Assembly (NCBI RefSeq): GCF_014269395.1
Contig: NZ_JACOGK010000036.1
Span: 1-23,103 of the forward strand
Length of the DNA stretch: 23,103 nt
DNA from: Megasphaera hominis
GTDB taxonomy: Bacteria > Bacillota > Negativicutes > Veillonellales > Megasphaeraceae
Direction of reading: 5' to 3'
Translations under genes and position numbers: made by a program
The notes under the pieces: generated by a model
Told to the model about the DNA's origin: nothing
Databases searched by the model: none
The model's input: the letters and a program-made list of their open reading frames with translations, nothing else
Shown: positions 12,832 through 22,154 of the stretch, one piece after another
Numbering within the stretch: the first letter of the stretch is position 1
How the letters are laid out: each line of letters begins with the position of its first letter

Positions 12832-15162
12832 ATGTTAGAGTTTCCAATCAAACGCACGATTATCATCGACGATAAGAAAAAGAAGGAGCGCAAGAAGAAG
12901 AAAAAAGACGGTGATGACAAGATTGTCATTAACGGTACTATTCATTTGCCGGAGAAGGAGCCATTGAAAAAAATGGATCCTTTGCCGAAGAATGCCAAGA
13001 ATCTGGTTATCGTGGAATCACCGGCTAAGGCCAAGACGATTGAACGGTTCTTGGGCAGCGACTACCGCGTCATGGCGAGCCGTGGTCATTTGCGGGATTT
13101 GCCGCGTAATCAGTTCGGTGTCAATATTGAAAACGGCTTTGCGCCGGTGTATACGAATATGTTTGACAAGCGCAAGCTTATTGAAGAGCTGCAGCACGAG
13201 TTTGTCCGTTCAAAGAACGTCTATCTGGCAACTGACCCGGACCGTGAAGGGGAGGCTATTTCCTGGCATTTGGCACATTTGCTGGAAATCGACCCACATA
13301 CACCGTGCCGCGTCATGTTCCACGAAATCACGAAAAAGGCTGTCCTCGCAGGGATTGAATCGCCTGAGCCGATTGATCTGCAGAAGGTCGATGCCCAGCA
13401 GGCCCGCCGCGTTTTGGACCGTATTGTAGGCTACAAGCTGAGCCCGCTTCTTTGGAAGAAGGTTTGCAAGGGCCTCAGTGCCGGCCGTGTCCAGTCCGTT
13501 GCCGTGCGCCTCATTTGCGAACGGGAAGAGGAAATCAAAGCCTTCGTGCCGGAAGAGTATTGGACGATTCAGGGCCTGTATACGACAGATGATGGCCTGG
13601 AGCTCCATACGGAACTGGCAAAAATCAACGGGGAAAAGGCCGCCATTGCTGACGAAGAACAGGCTAAGGCCATTGCGGCCGATCTGCAGTGGGAAAAGGC
13701 CGCCATTGCTGACGAAGAACAGGCTAAGGCCATTGCGGCCGATCTGCAGTGGGAAAAGGCCAAAAAGGACCAGCCTGCCGATGTCATCGACAAGGTGGAA
13801 AAACGGCGGCGCAAACGGCAGCCCCAGCCGCCTTTCACGACGTCGACGATGCAGCAGGAATGCGTCAGTAAATTAAATTTTGGCGCCAAGAAGACCATGA
13901 TGCTGGCGCAGCAGCTCTATGAAGGCCTCGATATTGGCGAACACGGCCACGTCGGCCTCATTACCTACATGCGTACAGACTCGGTCCGCATCAACGACGA
14001 TATGATCAAACAGGCCCGGGAATTCATTCAGAACCAGTATGGTCCGGAGTTTGTCCCGGAAAAGGCCCATGTTTACAAGGCCCGCCAGTCGAGCCAGGAT
14101 GCTCACGAAGCCATTCGTCCGACATCCCTCGAACTGACACCGGACGTAGTGGCACCGTTCCTTTCGCGGGACCAGCTGCGCCTCTATACGCTCGTCTGGA
14201 ACCGCTTCCTGGCCAGCCAGATGGCGGCCGTTGAAACGGAACACATGGCCATTATCATCCACAGCGGCAAGTACGAACTGCGCGCCGCCGGCTACACGGT
14301 TATTTTCAAGGGCTTTACGGAGCTCTATGAAGATGCCAAGAAGGATAAGACCCTGAGTGTCCTGCCGGACATCAAGACAGGTACGGTCGTTCACAATAAA
14401 AAAATCGATCCGCAGCAGCACTTCACGCAGCCGCCACCGCGCTACACCGAAGCCAGCCTCATCAAAACCCTCGAAGAAAAGGGCATTGGCCGGCCGAGTA
14501 CGTACGCGCCGATCATGGACACAATCCAAAATCGTAACTACGTGGAAAAGAAGGATAAGCAGTTCGTGCCGACGGAGCTGGGCGTGATCATCGTCGATTT
14601 GCTGAAGCGTTTCTTTGAACAGATCATTAACGTCAGCTTTACGGCCCACATGGAAGAAGAACTCGATGCTATCGAACAGGGCAAGGACACGTACGTCCAC
14701 GTCCTGCAGGAATTTTACGATGTCTTCGAGCCGGAAATGGAAGCTGCCGAAGAAGGCATGGAAAAGGTTACCATTGCCGGTCAGGAATCCGGTGAAATCT
14801 GCAGTGTCTGCGGTGCACCTATGGTCTACAAATTCGGCCGTTTCGGCAAATTCCTGGCCTGTTCTAATTTCCCGGAATGCCGCAATACGAAGGCCATCGT
14901 CGAAGACCTGGGCATTACCTGTCCCAAATGCGGCAAGGGCTCACTCATCAAGCGCAAGTCCAAGCGGGGCCGTGTTTTCTACGGCTGCAGTGAATATCCG
15001 GAGTGCGATTTCGTCCTCTGGAACCAGCCCGTCGATAAGAAATGCGACCTCTGCGGCAGCATCATGACTGTAAAACATTATAAGAAAGGCCCGGATAAGC
15101 TCTTCTGCAGCAATCCGGACTGTGAAAATCATAAAAAAGGTGAGGTAGTCAATGAAGAATAG
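12832..15162 (+). CDS. topA: DNA topoisomerase I (type IA)
   Basis: 776 residues. Relaxes negative supercoils by cutting one strand. The Toprim domain starts at [15 protein letters not shown] (Glu62) and has TDPDREGEA (Asp135, Asp137). LITYMRTDS carries the catalytic tyrosine, Tyr379. Three C-terminal four-Cys zinc ribbons follow (CSVCG...CSNFPEC; CPKCG...CSEYPEC; CDLCG...CSNPDC). Two oddities: about 56 residues, Lys-rich ([11 protein letters not shown]), precede the usual start, and residues about 267-306 are an exact 20-residue tandem duplication. Only a weak ribosome site precedes ATG 12832; ATG 12973 with GGAGAAGGAG upstream would give a normal N-terminus. It is the first gene of the operon and overlaps trmFO by 11 bp. 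Confidence 0.95.
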   Translation: MLEFPIKRTIIIDDKKKKERKKKKKDGDDKIVINGTIHLPEKEPLKKMDPLPKNAKNLVIVESPAKAKTIERFLGSDYRVMASRGHLRDLPRNQFGVNIENGFAPVYTNMFDKRKLIEELQHEFVRSKNVYLATDPDREGEAISWHLAHLLEIDPHTPCRVMFHEITKKAVLAGIESPEPIDLQKVDAQQARRVLDRIVGYKLSPLLWKKVCKGLSAGRVQSVAVRLICEREEEIKAFVPEEYWTIQGLYTTDDGLELHTELAKINGEKAAIADEEQAKAIAADLQWEKAAIADEEQAKAIAADLQWEKAKKDQPADVIDKVEKRRRKRQPQPPFTTSTMQQECVSKLNFGAKKTMMLAQQLYEGLDIGEHGHVGLITYMRTDSVRINDDMIKQAREFIQNQYGPEFVPEKAHVYKARQSSQDAHEAIRPTSLELTPDVVAPFLSRDQLRLYTLVWNRFLASQMAAVETEHMAIIIHSGKYELRAAGYTVIFKGFTELYEDAKKDKTLSVLPDIKTGTVVHNKKIDPQQHFTQPPPRYTEASLIKTLEEKGIGRPSTYAPIMDTIQNRNYVEKKDKQFVPTELGVIIVDLLKRFFEQIINVSFTAHMEEELDAIEQGKDTYVHVLQEFYDVFEPEMEAAEEGMEKVTIAGQESGEICSVCGAPMVYKFGRFGKFLACSNFPECRNTKAIVEDLGITCPKCGKGSLIKRKSKRGRVFYGCSEYPECDFVLWNQPVDKKCDLCGSIMTVKHYKKGPDKLFCSNPDCENHKKGEVVNEE
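13631..13750 (+). repeat. Exact 60-bp in-frame tandem duplication in topA
   Basis: 13631-13690 and 13691-13750 are identical over all 60 bases, and the first 11 bases recur at 13751-13761. Each copy encodes [20 protein letters not shown]. Identity at synonymous sites shows the duplication is recent or kept uniform. Confidence 0.95.
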
Positions 15163-16462
15163 TGTCTTAGTTATCGGCGCCGGTCTGGCCGGCTCAGAAG
15201 CGGCTTGGCAGCTGGCCCAGCGCGGCATTCCTGTCGAACTCGTGGAAATGCGTCCCGTCCAGTCGTCGCCGGCCCATCATACAGCCTTATTTGCGGAGCT
15301 CGTCTGCAGCAACTCCCTGCGCGCGGCCAATATCGAAAATGCCGTCGGTCTTTTGAAGGAAGAAATGCGCCGTCTGGGCTCGCTCATCATGGAAGCCGCC
15401 GACGCTACGCGCGTGCCGGCCGGCGGTGCTCTCGCCGTCGACCGTGTTCCCTTCAGCGAATACATTACGAAGAAAATAGAAGCGCACCCGCTCATCACCA
15501 TCCGTCACGAAGAAGTGACAGAACTCCCGGAAGACCAGATTTGCATCGTCGCTACAGGGCCGCTTACGAGCCCGGCCATGGCCGATACAATCCAAAAGCT
15601 GACCGGTGCGGATTATTTCCATTTCCACGATGCCGCAGCACCCATCGTCAGCGTCGATTCCCTCAATATGACCAAGGTCTATCGCGCAGCCCGCTACGGC
15701 AAGGGCGGTGCCGACTATTTGAACTGCCCCTTTACGGAAGAAGAATACAAGGCCTTCTGGCAGGCCCTGACGACGGCCGAATGTGCCGAACTGCACGACT
15801 TTGAAAAGAACGATGCCGTCTTTGAAGGCTGCATGCCAGTAGAAGTCATGGCCGGCCGCGGCATCGATACGCTCCGCTTCGGCCCCATGAAGCCCGTCGG
15901 CCTGGAACTGCCCGGTACGGACCAGATCCCCTACGCCGTCGTCCAGCTGCGCCAGGATAACGGCAGCGCCACGCTCTACAATATCGTCGGCTTCCAGACA
16001 CACCTCAAGTTCCCGGAACAAAAACGGGTCTTTTCCATGATCCCCGGCCTGGAACATGCCGAATTCTTCCGCTACGGCGTCATGCACCGCAACTCGTACA
16101 TCAACTCGCCGGAGCTCCTCGATGCGACGCTTCAGTACCGGCGCAACAAGAACCTCTTCTTTGCCGGCCAGCTGACCGGTGTCGAAGGCTATTTGGAATC
16201 GGCCTCTATGGGCCTCCTTTCGGGCATCAACGCCGCCCGCCTGGCCCAAGGACTGGACTGCATCACCTTCTCAAGCCGCACGGCCATTGGCGGCCTGAGC
16301 CACTATATTTCGTCGCCCCACGACAATTTCCAGCCCATGAACGTCAACTTCGGCATTATGGAACCGCTGGGCATCAAAAAGCGCATGAAGAAAAAGGAAA
16401 AGAATGGCCTCATTGCCCAGCGGGCGCTCGAAGAAATTGAAACGATGAAAGGAAGTATATAA
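15152..16462 (+). CDS. trmFO: Folate/FAD-dependent tRNA m5U54 methyltransferase TrmFO
   Basis: 436 residues, the normal length. Makes ribothymidine at position 54 of the tRNA T-loop using methylenetetrahydrofolate and FADH2. The N-terminal [14 protein letters not shown] is the FAD-binding fold. Cys52 in [10 protein letters not shown] and Cys227 in FEGCMPVE match the two conserved cysteines of the family. The C-terminal [27 protein letters not shown] is typical, as is the GGLSHYIS segment. The ATG at 15152 lies inside the end of topA with AAGGTGAGG upstream, implying translational coupling. Only 2 bp separate it from hslV; in Bacillus a xerC-like gene (codV) lies between them and is absent here. 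Confidence 0.97.
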   Translation: MKNSVLVIGAGLAGSEAAWQLAQRGIPVELVEMRPVQSSPAHHTALFAELVCSNSLRAANIENAVGLLKEEMRRLGSLIMEAADATRVPAGGALAVDRVPFSEYITKKIEAHPLITIRHEEVTELPEDQICIVATGPLTSPAMADTIQKLTGADYFHFHDAAAPIVSVDSLNMTKVYRAARYGKGGADYLNCPFTEEEYKAFWQALTTAECAELHDFEKNDAVFEGCMPVEVMAGRGIDTLRFGPMKPVGLELPGTDQIPYAVVQLRQDNGSATLYNIVGFQTHLKFPEQKRVFSMIPGLEHAEFFRYGVMHRNSYINSPELLDATLQYRRNKNLFFAGQLTGVEGYLESASMGLLSGINAARLAQGLDCITFSSRTAIGGLSHYISSPHDNFQPMNVNFGIMEPLGIKKRMKKKEKNGLIAQRALEEIETMKGSI

Positions 16463-16464
16463 GT

Positions 16465-17004
16465 ATGACCACAGAATTTCATGCAACTACGATCTGCGCC
16501 GTCCAAAAAGACGGCAAAACAGCCATTGCCGGTGACGGCCAGGTGACTATGGGTAACTCCGTCATCATGAAGGGCACAGCCCAGAAGGTCCGCCGCCTCT
16601 ATCACGGCAAGATCATTAGCGGCTTTGCCGGCTCTGTCGCCGATGCCTTTACCCTCTTTGACCGGTTCGAAGCTAAGCTCAACGAACACAACGGCAACCT
16701 CGTCCGCAGTGCCGTCGAACTGGCTAAGGACTGGCGCTCCGACCGGGTCCTGCACAAGCTGGAAGCCCTCCTCCTCGTAGCTGACAGCCAGCGCATCCTC
16801 CTCATTTCCGGCAACGGCGAAGTCATTGAACCGGATGACGGCGTCCTGGCCATCGGTTCCGGTGGCAACTACGCCCTCGCCTCGGCACGGGCCCTCCTGC
16901 AAAACACAGACCTGACGGCCCGGGAAATTGCCGAAAAATCCCTGCACATCGCAGCGGATATCTGCGTTTACACGAACCACAACGTCATCGTAGAAGAAAT
17001 ATAA
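16465..17004 (+). CDS. hslV: HslV (ClpQ/CodW) protease subunit
   Basis: 179 residues, proteolytic core of the HslVU complex in the cytoplasm. It is very similar in layout to Bacillus Cod[83 protein letters not shown]. In proteobacterial HslV the mature chain begins at the Thr of TTI. Here, as in CodW, five or so residues precede it ([10 protein letters not shown]), so removal of Met alone would expose Thr2. Which threonine is catalytic cannot be decided from sequence. It lies 2 bp after trmFO and 15 bp before hslU. Confidence 0.97.
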   Translation: MTTEFHATTICAVQKDGKTAIAGDGQVTMGNSVIMKGTAQKVRRLYHGKIISGFAGSVADAFTLFDRFEAKLNEHNGNLVRSAVELAKDWRSDRVLHKLEALLLVADSQRILLISGNGEVIEPDDGVLAIGSGGNYALASARALLQNTDLTAREIAEKSLHIAADICVYTNHNVIVEEI

Positions 17005-17019
17005 GAAAGAGGTACCAAC

Positions 17020-18432
17020 ATGAACGAAATGGAATTAACGCCTAAACAAATCGTAGCCGAACTGGATAAATACATCGTCGGCCAGAGTGAAGCCAAAAAA
17101 TCCGTGGCCATTGCCCTGCGTAACCGCTGGCGCCGCAAGAACCTGAGCGAAGATATGCAGACGGAAATCATTCCGAAGAACATCCTCCTCATCGGCCCGA
17201 CAGGCGTCGGCAAAACGGAAATCGCCCGCCGTCTGGCCCGCCTCGTCGGCGCGCCCTTTATCAAGGTCGAAGCCACGAAATATACGGAAGTAGGCTACGT
17301 CGGCCGTGACGTCGAACAGATCATCCGCGACCTCGTCACCAACGCTATCCGCATGGTCCAGGAACAGGAAAGCGAACGCCACGAAAGCCAGGCCGAAGAA
17401 GAAGCCAATAAGCGCATCCTCCAGGTCCTCTGGCCGAAGAAAACCGATACGGCGAAGAAAATCGTCCGCAACCCTATGGACGTCTTCTTCAGCTCTGACG
17501 ACGAAGAAGAAAAAGAAGAACAGCACGACGTACCGAAAATTGAAGAACACAGCTCCGGCCGGCGCCAGCAGATGCTCGAAGACATCCGCAACCACAAGAT
17601 GGACGAACGGGAAATCGAAGTGGAAATTACGGAACAGGCCGCCCCGGTTCAGGGCATCCTGACGGGCAACTCGTCGGAAGAGCTGACCAATAATTTCCAG
17701 CAGATGCTGGGCAGCATCATGCCGAAAAAGAAGAAGAAAAAGAAGATGACTGTCGCCAAAGCCCGGGAAATCTTCAAGGCCGAAGAACTGGAAAAGATGC
17801 TCGACATGGATTCTGTCGTGGAAAAAGCCATTGAAGCCACAGAAGAATCGGGCATCGTCTTTATCGACGAATTCGATAAGATCGCCGAAAAAGGCCACAC
17901 CCAGGGCCCTGACGTTTCCCGTGAAGGCGTACAGCGCGACATCCTGCCTATCGTCGAAGGCGCAACGGTCAATACGAAATACGGCCCGGTCAAGACGGAT
18001 CACATTCTCTTCATCGCGGCCGGTGCTTTCCACGTCTCGAAGCCGAGCGACCTCATTCCGGAACTGCAGGGCCGTTTCCCTATCCGCGTATCCCTCAATT
18101 CCCTGACGGTCGACGATTTCCGCCGCATCCTGACCGAACCGAACCAGTCTCTCGTGAAGCAGTATACGGCCCTCCTTTCCACAGACGGCGTCGAACTGGA
18201 ATTTACAGATGAAGGCATTGACGCCATTGCCGAATACGCCTATCGCGTTAATATGGAAACAGAAAACATCGGTGCCCGCCGTCTCCACACGATCCTCGAA
18301 AAAATTCTCGAAGACGTATCCTACGAAGCACCGGACATCCCGGAAAAACACATCGCCGTGGACAAAGCCTTTGTCACCTCGAAACTGAATGACGTCGTCC
18401 AGAACGTCGACCTCAGCCATTACATCTTATAA
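17020..18432 (+). CDS. hslU: HslU (ClpY) AAA+ unfoldase
   Basis: 470 residues. ATPase that unfolds proteins and feeds them to HslV. Walker A GPTGVGKT (Lys65), Walker B IVFIDEFDKIA (Asp283), GRFPIRV with the arginine finger region, and the C-terminal LSHYIL tail that docks into HslV. The I-domain (about residues 110-245) is long and charged, with an acidic DDEEEKEEQ stretch and a run of seven lysines (PKKKKKKK), making it close to the Bacillus length rather than the 443 residues of E. coli. The ribosome site AAGAGG precedes ATG 17020. In Bacillus codY follows; here a methyltransferase follows 8 bp later. Confidence 0.97.
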   Translation: MNEMELTPKQIVAELDKYIVGQSEAKKSVAIALRNRWRRKNLSEDMQTEIIPKNILLIGPTGVGKTEIARRLARLVGAPFIKVEATKYTEVGYVGRDVEQIIRDLVTNAIRMVQEQESERHESQAEEEANKRILQVLWPKKTDTAKKIVRNPMDVFFSSDDEEEKEEQHDVPKIEEHSSGRRQQMLEDIRNHKMDEREIEVEITEQAAPVQGILTGNSSEELTNNFQQMLGSIMPKKKKKKKMTVAKAREIFKAEELEKMLDMDSVVEKAIEATEESGIVFIDEFDKIAEKGHTQGPDVSREGVQRDILPIVEGATVNTKYGPVKTDHILFIAAGAFHVSKPSDLIPELQGRFPIRVSLNSLTVDDFRRILTEPNQSLVKQYTALLSTDGVELEFTDEGIDAIAEYAYRVNMETENIGARRLHTILEKILEDVSYEAPDIPEKHIAVDKAFVTSKLNDVVQNVDLSHYIL

Positions 18433-18440
18433 GGAGTACC

Positions 18441-19664
18441 ATGAGACCTTACGCCAAATTATACATCACAAAAAAAGGGGAAAAAGCAGCCCGCAGCGGC
18501 CATCCCTGGGTTTACGGAGAAGAAGTGACCCGCGTGGACGGCACCTTTGAAACGGGGGACATCGTCGATGTCCTCAGTGACAAGGGGAAATACCTCGGTA
18601 CGGGCTTTGCCAACCTCATTTCCAAAATCCGCGTGCGCATCCTTTCGACCAATGCCAACGACCGCTTCGACGAAGCCTTTTGGCAGCGCCGCGTCCAGTA
18701 TGCTCTGGACTACCGCCGCACGGTTATGGGCGAAAAGGACTTTGCCTGCTGCCGCCTCATCTTTGGCGATGCCGATGAAATGCCGGGCCTTACGGTGGAC
18801 CGCTACAACGATATCCTCGTGGCCCAGACCCTGTGCTATGGCATGGACCAGGTAAAGCCGATTATTTTCAAGGCCCTCTTTGACCAGCTCCAGGCCATGG
18901 GCGTCACCATCCGCGGCATTTACGAACGCAACGACGTTCACGTGCGCGAGCTCGACGGCATGGAACAGTACAAGGGCTGGTATGAAGCCGCTTACTTGCC
19001 TGAGCCCGGTGCACCGCTGACGACGATTGATGAAAACGGCATCCTCTACGACGTAGACGTAGAAAACGGCCAGAAGACGGGCTTTTTCCTCGACCAGAAA
19101 TATAACCGTCTGGCTGTGGCCAAGCTCGCCAAGGGCCGCCACGTCCTCGATTGCTTCACTCATACGGGAGCCTTTGCCCTGAACGCAGCCAAGGGCGGCG
19201 CTGCCAGCGTTACCGCTGTCGACGTCTCGGCCGAAGCCGTAGAAATGACGGAAGAAAACATCCGCCGTAACGGCCTCGAAGCTATTGTCACGGCCAAGCA
19301 GGCCAACGTCTTCGACCTCCTGACGCAGCTGGCAGAAGAGAAGAATCACGATTACGACTTCATCATCCTCGATCCGCCGGCCTTTACCAAATCGGGCCAT
19401 ACTGTGCACAATGCCATTAGAGGCTACAAAGAAATCAACCTGAAGGCTATGAAGCTCCTGCCCCGTGGCGGCTATCTCGCTACGTGCTCGTGCTCCCATT
19501 TTATGCGCGACGATCTGTTCCGCCGCATGCTCGCCGATGCCGCCTCTGATGCGGGCGTACACCTGCGCCAAATCGAAGGGCGCCAGCAGTCGCCGGATCA
19601 TCCCATCCTCTGGAATGTACCGGAAACGAATTATCTCAAGTTTTACCTCTTCCAGGTCGTCTGA
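18441..19664 (+). CDS. Class I SAM-dependent rRNA methyltransferase (RlmI/YwbD family)
   Basis: 407 residues. An N-terminal PUA-like domain (residues 1-75: GHPWVYGEEV, GDIVDVLSDKGKYLGTGFAN) is followed by the EEHI-like middle domain and a Rossmann methyltransferase: FFLDQKYNR, VLDCFTHTGAFALNAAKGGA for SAM, VDVS for the ribose, and FIILDPPAF (Asp311) as the catalytic-site loop, then TCSCSHF. RlmI methylates C1962 of 23S rRNA in E. coli; Firmicutes members are assigned to this family but the site is less certain. The ATG at 18441 has AAGGAG 5 nt upstream. It is the last gene of the topA operon; a new promoter overlaps its stop. Confidence 0.92.
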   Translation: MRPYAKLYITKKGEKAARSGHPWVYGEEVTRVDGTFETGDIVDVLSDKGKYLGTGFANLISKIRVRILSTNANDRFDEAFWQRRVQYALDYRRTVMGEKDFACCRLIFGDADEMPGLTVDRYNDILVAQTLCYGMDQVKPIIFKALFDQLQAMGVTIRGIYERNDVHVRELDGMEQYKGWYEAAYLPEPGAPLTTIDENGILYDVDVENGQKTGFFLDQKYNRLAVAKLAKGRHVLDCFTHTGAFALNAAKGGAASVTAVDVSAEAVEMTEENIRRNGLEAIVTAKQANVFDLLTQLAEEKNHDYDFIILDPPAFTKSGHTVHNAIRGYKEINLKAMKLLPRGGYLATCSCSHFMRDDLFRRMLADAASDAGVHLRQIEGRQQSPDHPILWNVPETNYLKFYLFQVV

Positions 19665-19686
19665 CAGGCCCAATGTGTGCTATAAT
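19661..19686 (+). promoter_or_regulatory. Extended -10 promoter of thrC
   Basis: TGCTATAAT (19678-19686) is an extended -10 with a perfect TATAAT. CTGACA (19661-19666) resembles a -35 box but the 14-nt spacer is short. It overlaps the stop codon of the upstream methyltransferase and lies 45 nt before the thrC start. Confidence 0.6.
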
Positions 19687-19730
19687 TTTCAGATAGACTA
19701 TGTAACCTCAAGGAAAAAGGAGAGATTCCT

Positions 19731-21236
19731 ATGAATTTCAGAAGTACCCGCTCTGATGAAACCGTATCTGCCTCGTATGCCCTCTTACACGGCCTGGCTC
19801 GCGACGGTGGCTTGTATGTACCGGAAACATTCCCGGAACAGGTCCTGACGTATAAGGACTTGGCAGAAAAATCCTATCAGGAAATTGCCGCGACGGTATT
19901 GTCCTATTTTTTCACCAACTTTAGTGCTGACGAACGCAAGGAAATGATTGCCGCTGCCTATAACGACAGCACCTTTGACGATGAACGTATTGTGCCTCTC
20001 CATTCCTTGGATACGGAGCTGACCATTGCCGAACTGTTCCATGGCCGCACGCTGGCCTTTAAGGATTTGGCCTTGTCCCTTTTCCCGTATCTCCTGACGG
20101 CTGCCAAAAAGCAGGAAAAAGAAGAACGGGACATCCTTATCCTCACGGCTACCAGCGGTGATACGGGCAAAGCTGCCCTGGAAGGCTTTAAAGACGTAGA
20201 CGGGACGAACATCATGGTCTTTTACCCGAGCGAAGGCGTGAGCCCTATGCAAAAGCAGCAAATGCAGAAGCAGGAAGGGAAGAACGTCCGCGTCACGGCC
20301 ATTAACGGCAACTTCGACGATGCCCAGAGCTTCCTCAAACGGGTCTTTACGAGCGAAGAGGTCAACGCCTACGCCAACGAAAAGGGCGTCCTTTTCTCGA
20401 GTGCCAACTCCATCAACATTGGCCGTCTCTTCCCGCAGGTAGCTTACTACGTAGCGACGTGGGTACGCCTCGTCGACGACGGCATTGTTGGCCAGAACGA
20501 TACCTTTGACGTCGTCGTGCCGACAGGCAACTTTGGCAATATCCTGGCCGGCTGGTTTGCCAAGAAGATGGGTGCGCCCATTGGCCGCCTCATTTGTGCT
20601 TCGAATAAGAATAAAGTCCTTGCCGATTTCTTCAAGACCGGCGTCTACGATATGAACCGTGACTTCTATACGACAGACAGCCCGTCTATGGATATTCTCC
20701 TTTCGAGCAATTTTGAACGCTTCCTCTTTTACGTAGCCGGCGGCAACACAGACCGTGTTGCCCAGTGGGAAAAGGAGCTCCAGGAAACAGGCAAAATGCA
20801 GGTCAGCCCGGAAGAACTTGCGGCCCTGCAGGCTGAGTTCAGCGGCGACTGGATCGATGACGACGAAACGAAGGCCGTCATCAACCACGTCTTCAACGAC
20901 TTTGGCTACCTCATGGATCCCCATACGGCTGTGGCCTGCGGCGTATACATGAACTTCCATAAGGAAGGACGCCTGCCGCATCATACGGTAGTCATGTCGA
21001 CGGCCCATCCGTACAAATTCCCGCCTGTCCTGTGCCAGGCTCTGGCCTTGCCGGCGTCGGATGATCCCTTTACGATGCTCGCCACAGTGAGCGAAGTCAC
21101 CAACATCGCCTTGCCGCAGCCCTTGGCGGACCTGCGCCAGAAACCGGTGCGCTTTGCTGATACGATCGAACGGGAAGCCATGAAGGATGCCGTCCTTTCC
21201 TTTGTCGATACCATCAGTGACCGGCAAAAGGCGTAA
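19731..21236 (+). CDS. thrC: Threonine synthase
   Basis: 501 residues, the long form found in E. coli and fungi. Converts O-phosphohomoserine to threonine with pyridoxal phosphate. N-terminal FRSTRSDETVSASYALLHGLARDGGLYVPE is typical. Lys111 in HGRTLAFKDLAL should bind the cofactor, and TATSGDTGKAALEGF and PTGNFGNILAGWFAKKMG hold its phosphate. HPYKFPPVL is near the C-terminus. The ATG at 19731 follows AAAGGAGAG. No hom or thrB lies beside it in this window; the two genes after it encode membrane proteins, so it is not part of a threonine operon here. Confidence 0.97.
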   Translation: MNFRSTRSDETVSASYALLHGLARDGGLYVPETFPEQVLTYKDLAEKSYQEIAATVLSYFFTNFSADERKEMIAAAYNDSTFDDERIVPLHSLDTELTIAELFHGRTLAFKDLALSLFPYLLTAAKKQEKEERDILILTATSGDTGKAALEGFKDVDGTNIMVFYPSEGVSPMQKQQMQKQEGKNVRVTAINGNFDDAQSFLKRVFTSEEVNAYANEKGVLFSSANSINIGRLFPQVAYYVATWVRLVDDGIVGQNDTFDVVVPTGNFGNILAGWFAKKMGAPIGRLICASNKNKVLADFFKTGVYDMNRDFYTTDSPSMDILLSSNFERFLFYVAGGNTDRVAQWEKELQETGKMQVSPEELAALQAEFSGDWIDDDETKAVINHVFNDFGYLMDPHTAVACGVYMNFHKEGRLPHHTVVMSTAHPYKFPPVLCQALALPASDDPFTMLATVSEVTNIALPQPLADLRQKPVRFADTIEREAMKDAVLSFVDTISDRQKA

Positions 21237-21254
21237 GAAAAGGGGCTCTGCGTA

Positions 21255-22154
21255 ATGAGTAAAGGTGTTATTTACGCAATCCTTTCTGCCCTGGCATTTA
21301 GTATCCAGAATGTCATCGTAAAAGAATTGTCCTATACGATGAGCACTGGAGAAATCGCCTTTTTCCGCGGTTTCCTCAGTGCCCTGCTGATTATTGGCCT
21401 CATGCGGGCCCAGCACATTCATCTGTCCCATGAAGACCGTCCGACCCTCGTCATGCGTGGCGTTCTCGGCGGCCTGGGCATGATTTGTATTTTCTACGCC
21501 CTGCGCGGCATGCCCTTGGCGGACGTGTCGATTATTTCCCAGCTCTCGGCGTTTTTCGTCATGCTCTTTGCGGCGATTTTCCTGGATGAAGTACTGCCTA
21601 AGGGCTCGAAGCTGCCCTTGGTCGTCATTTTCGTCGGCGGCTGTCTCGTCGTCCGGCCCTGGAATTTCGCGTCCTTCAATATTTATTCCCTCTTTGCCCT
21701 GGCACAGGCTGTCTTTGCTGCCGGCGCCTATACAACGGTAAGCAAGCTGACCAACTCGGGACGGCACCATCCCTACGAGGTCGTCCTGTACTTCCTGGGC
21801 TGTGCGGCCCTTTCCGGCGCCATTCTCATGGCCATTACAGGCTCCTTCGTCGTGCCGAATCTGGCCGAATGGGGCTGGTATATCGCCTTGGGCGTGATTA
21901 CGGTCATCGCCCAGATTTGGATGACCGACGCCTACGCGACGGCGAACCCTGTCGTCGTCAGCTTTGTATCGTACATCGGTGTCTTCTTTAACGCCCTGTG
22001 GGGCTTCGTCATCTTCCAGGAAATGCTGACCCTCCTGACAGTAGCCGGCGGCATCCTGATTATTGGCGGTTCTATGTACCTGACGAAACTCAAGCACGAC
22101 AAGATTGCCGAAATGGCCGCTGTCCATGAACGGAGCAAAAAAGATACACTATGA
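21255..22154 (+). CDS. EamA/DMT-superfamily transporter
   Basis: 299 residues with ten predicted membrane segments in two EamA repeats (from MSKGVIYAILSALAFSIQNVIVKEL and again from about residue 145, SLFALAQAVFAAGAYTTVSKL). The GLGMICIFYALRGMPLADVSIISQLSAFFVMLFA stretch is characteristic. The family exports or imports small metabolites; the substrate cannot be told. It starts 18 bp after thrC, so threonine or a related amino acid would be a guess only. The last 4 bp overlap the next gene, so the two are co-translated. Confidence 0.92.
   Translation: MSKGVIYAILSALAFSIQNVIVKELSYTMSTGEIAFFRGFLSALLIIGLMRAQHIHLSHEDRPTLVMRGVLGGLGMICIFYALRGMPLADVSIISQLSAFFVMLFAAIFLDEVLPKGSKLPLVVIFVGGCLVVRPWNFASFNIYSLFALAQAVFAAGAYTTVSKLTNSGRHHPYEVVLYFLGCAALSGAILMAITGSFVVPNLAEWGWYIALGVITVIAQIWMTDAYATANPVVVSFVSYIGVFFNALWGFVIFQEMLTLLTVAGGILIIGGSMYLTKLKHDKIAEMAAVHERSKKDTL

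Noticed and set aside
17035..18420. 461-residue minus-strand open frame opposite hslU
   Set aside because: Antisense shadow of hslU; rich in Phe runs from the complement of GAA/GAC/AAG codons, with no recognisable domain.
19785..22127. 780-residue minus-strand open frame opposite thrC and the transporter
   Set aside because: It lies opposite strongly supported genes with conserved motifs. Long antisense frames are common opposite GC-rich coding DNA, and its composition (His, Asp, Glu, Arg runs) is typical of such shadows.
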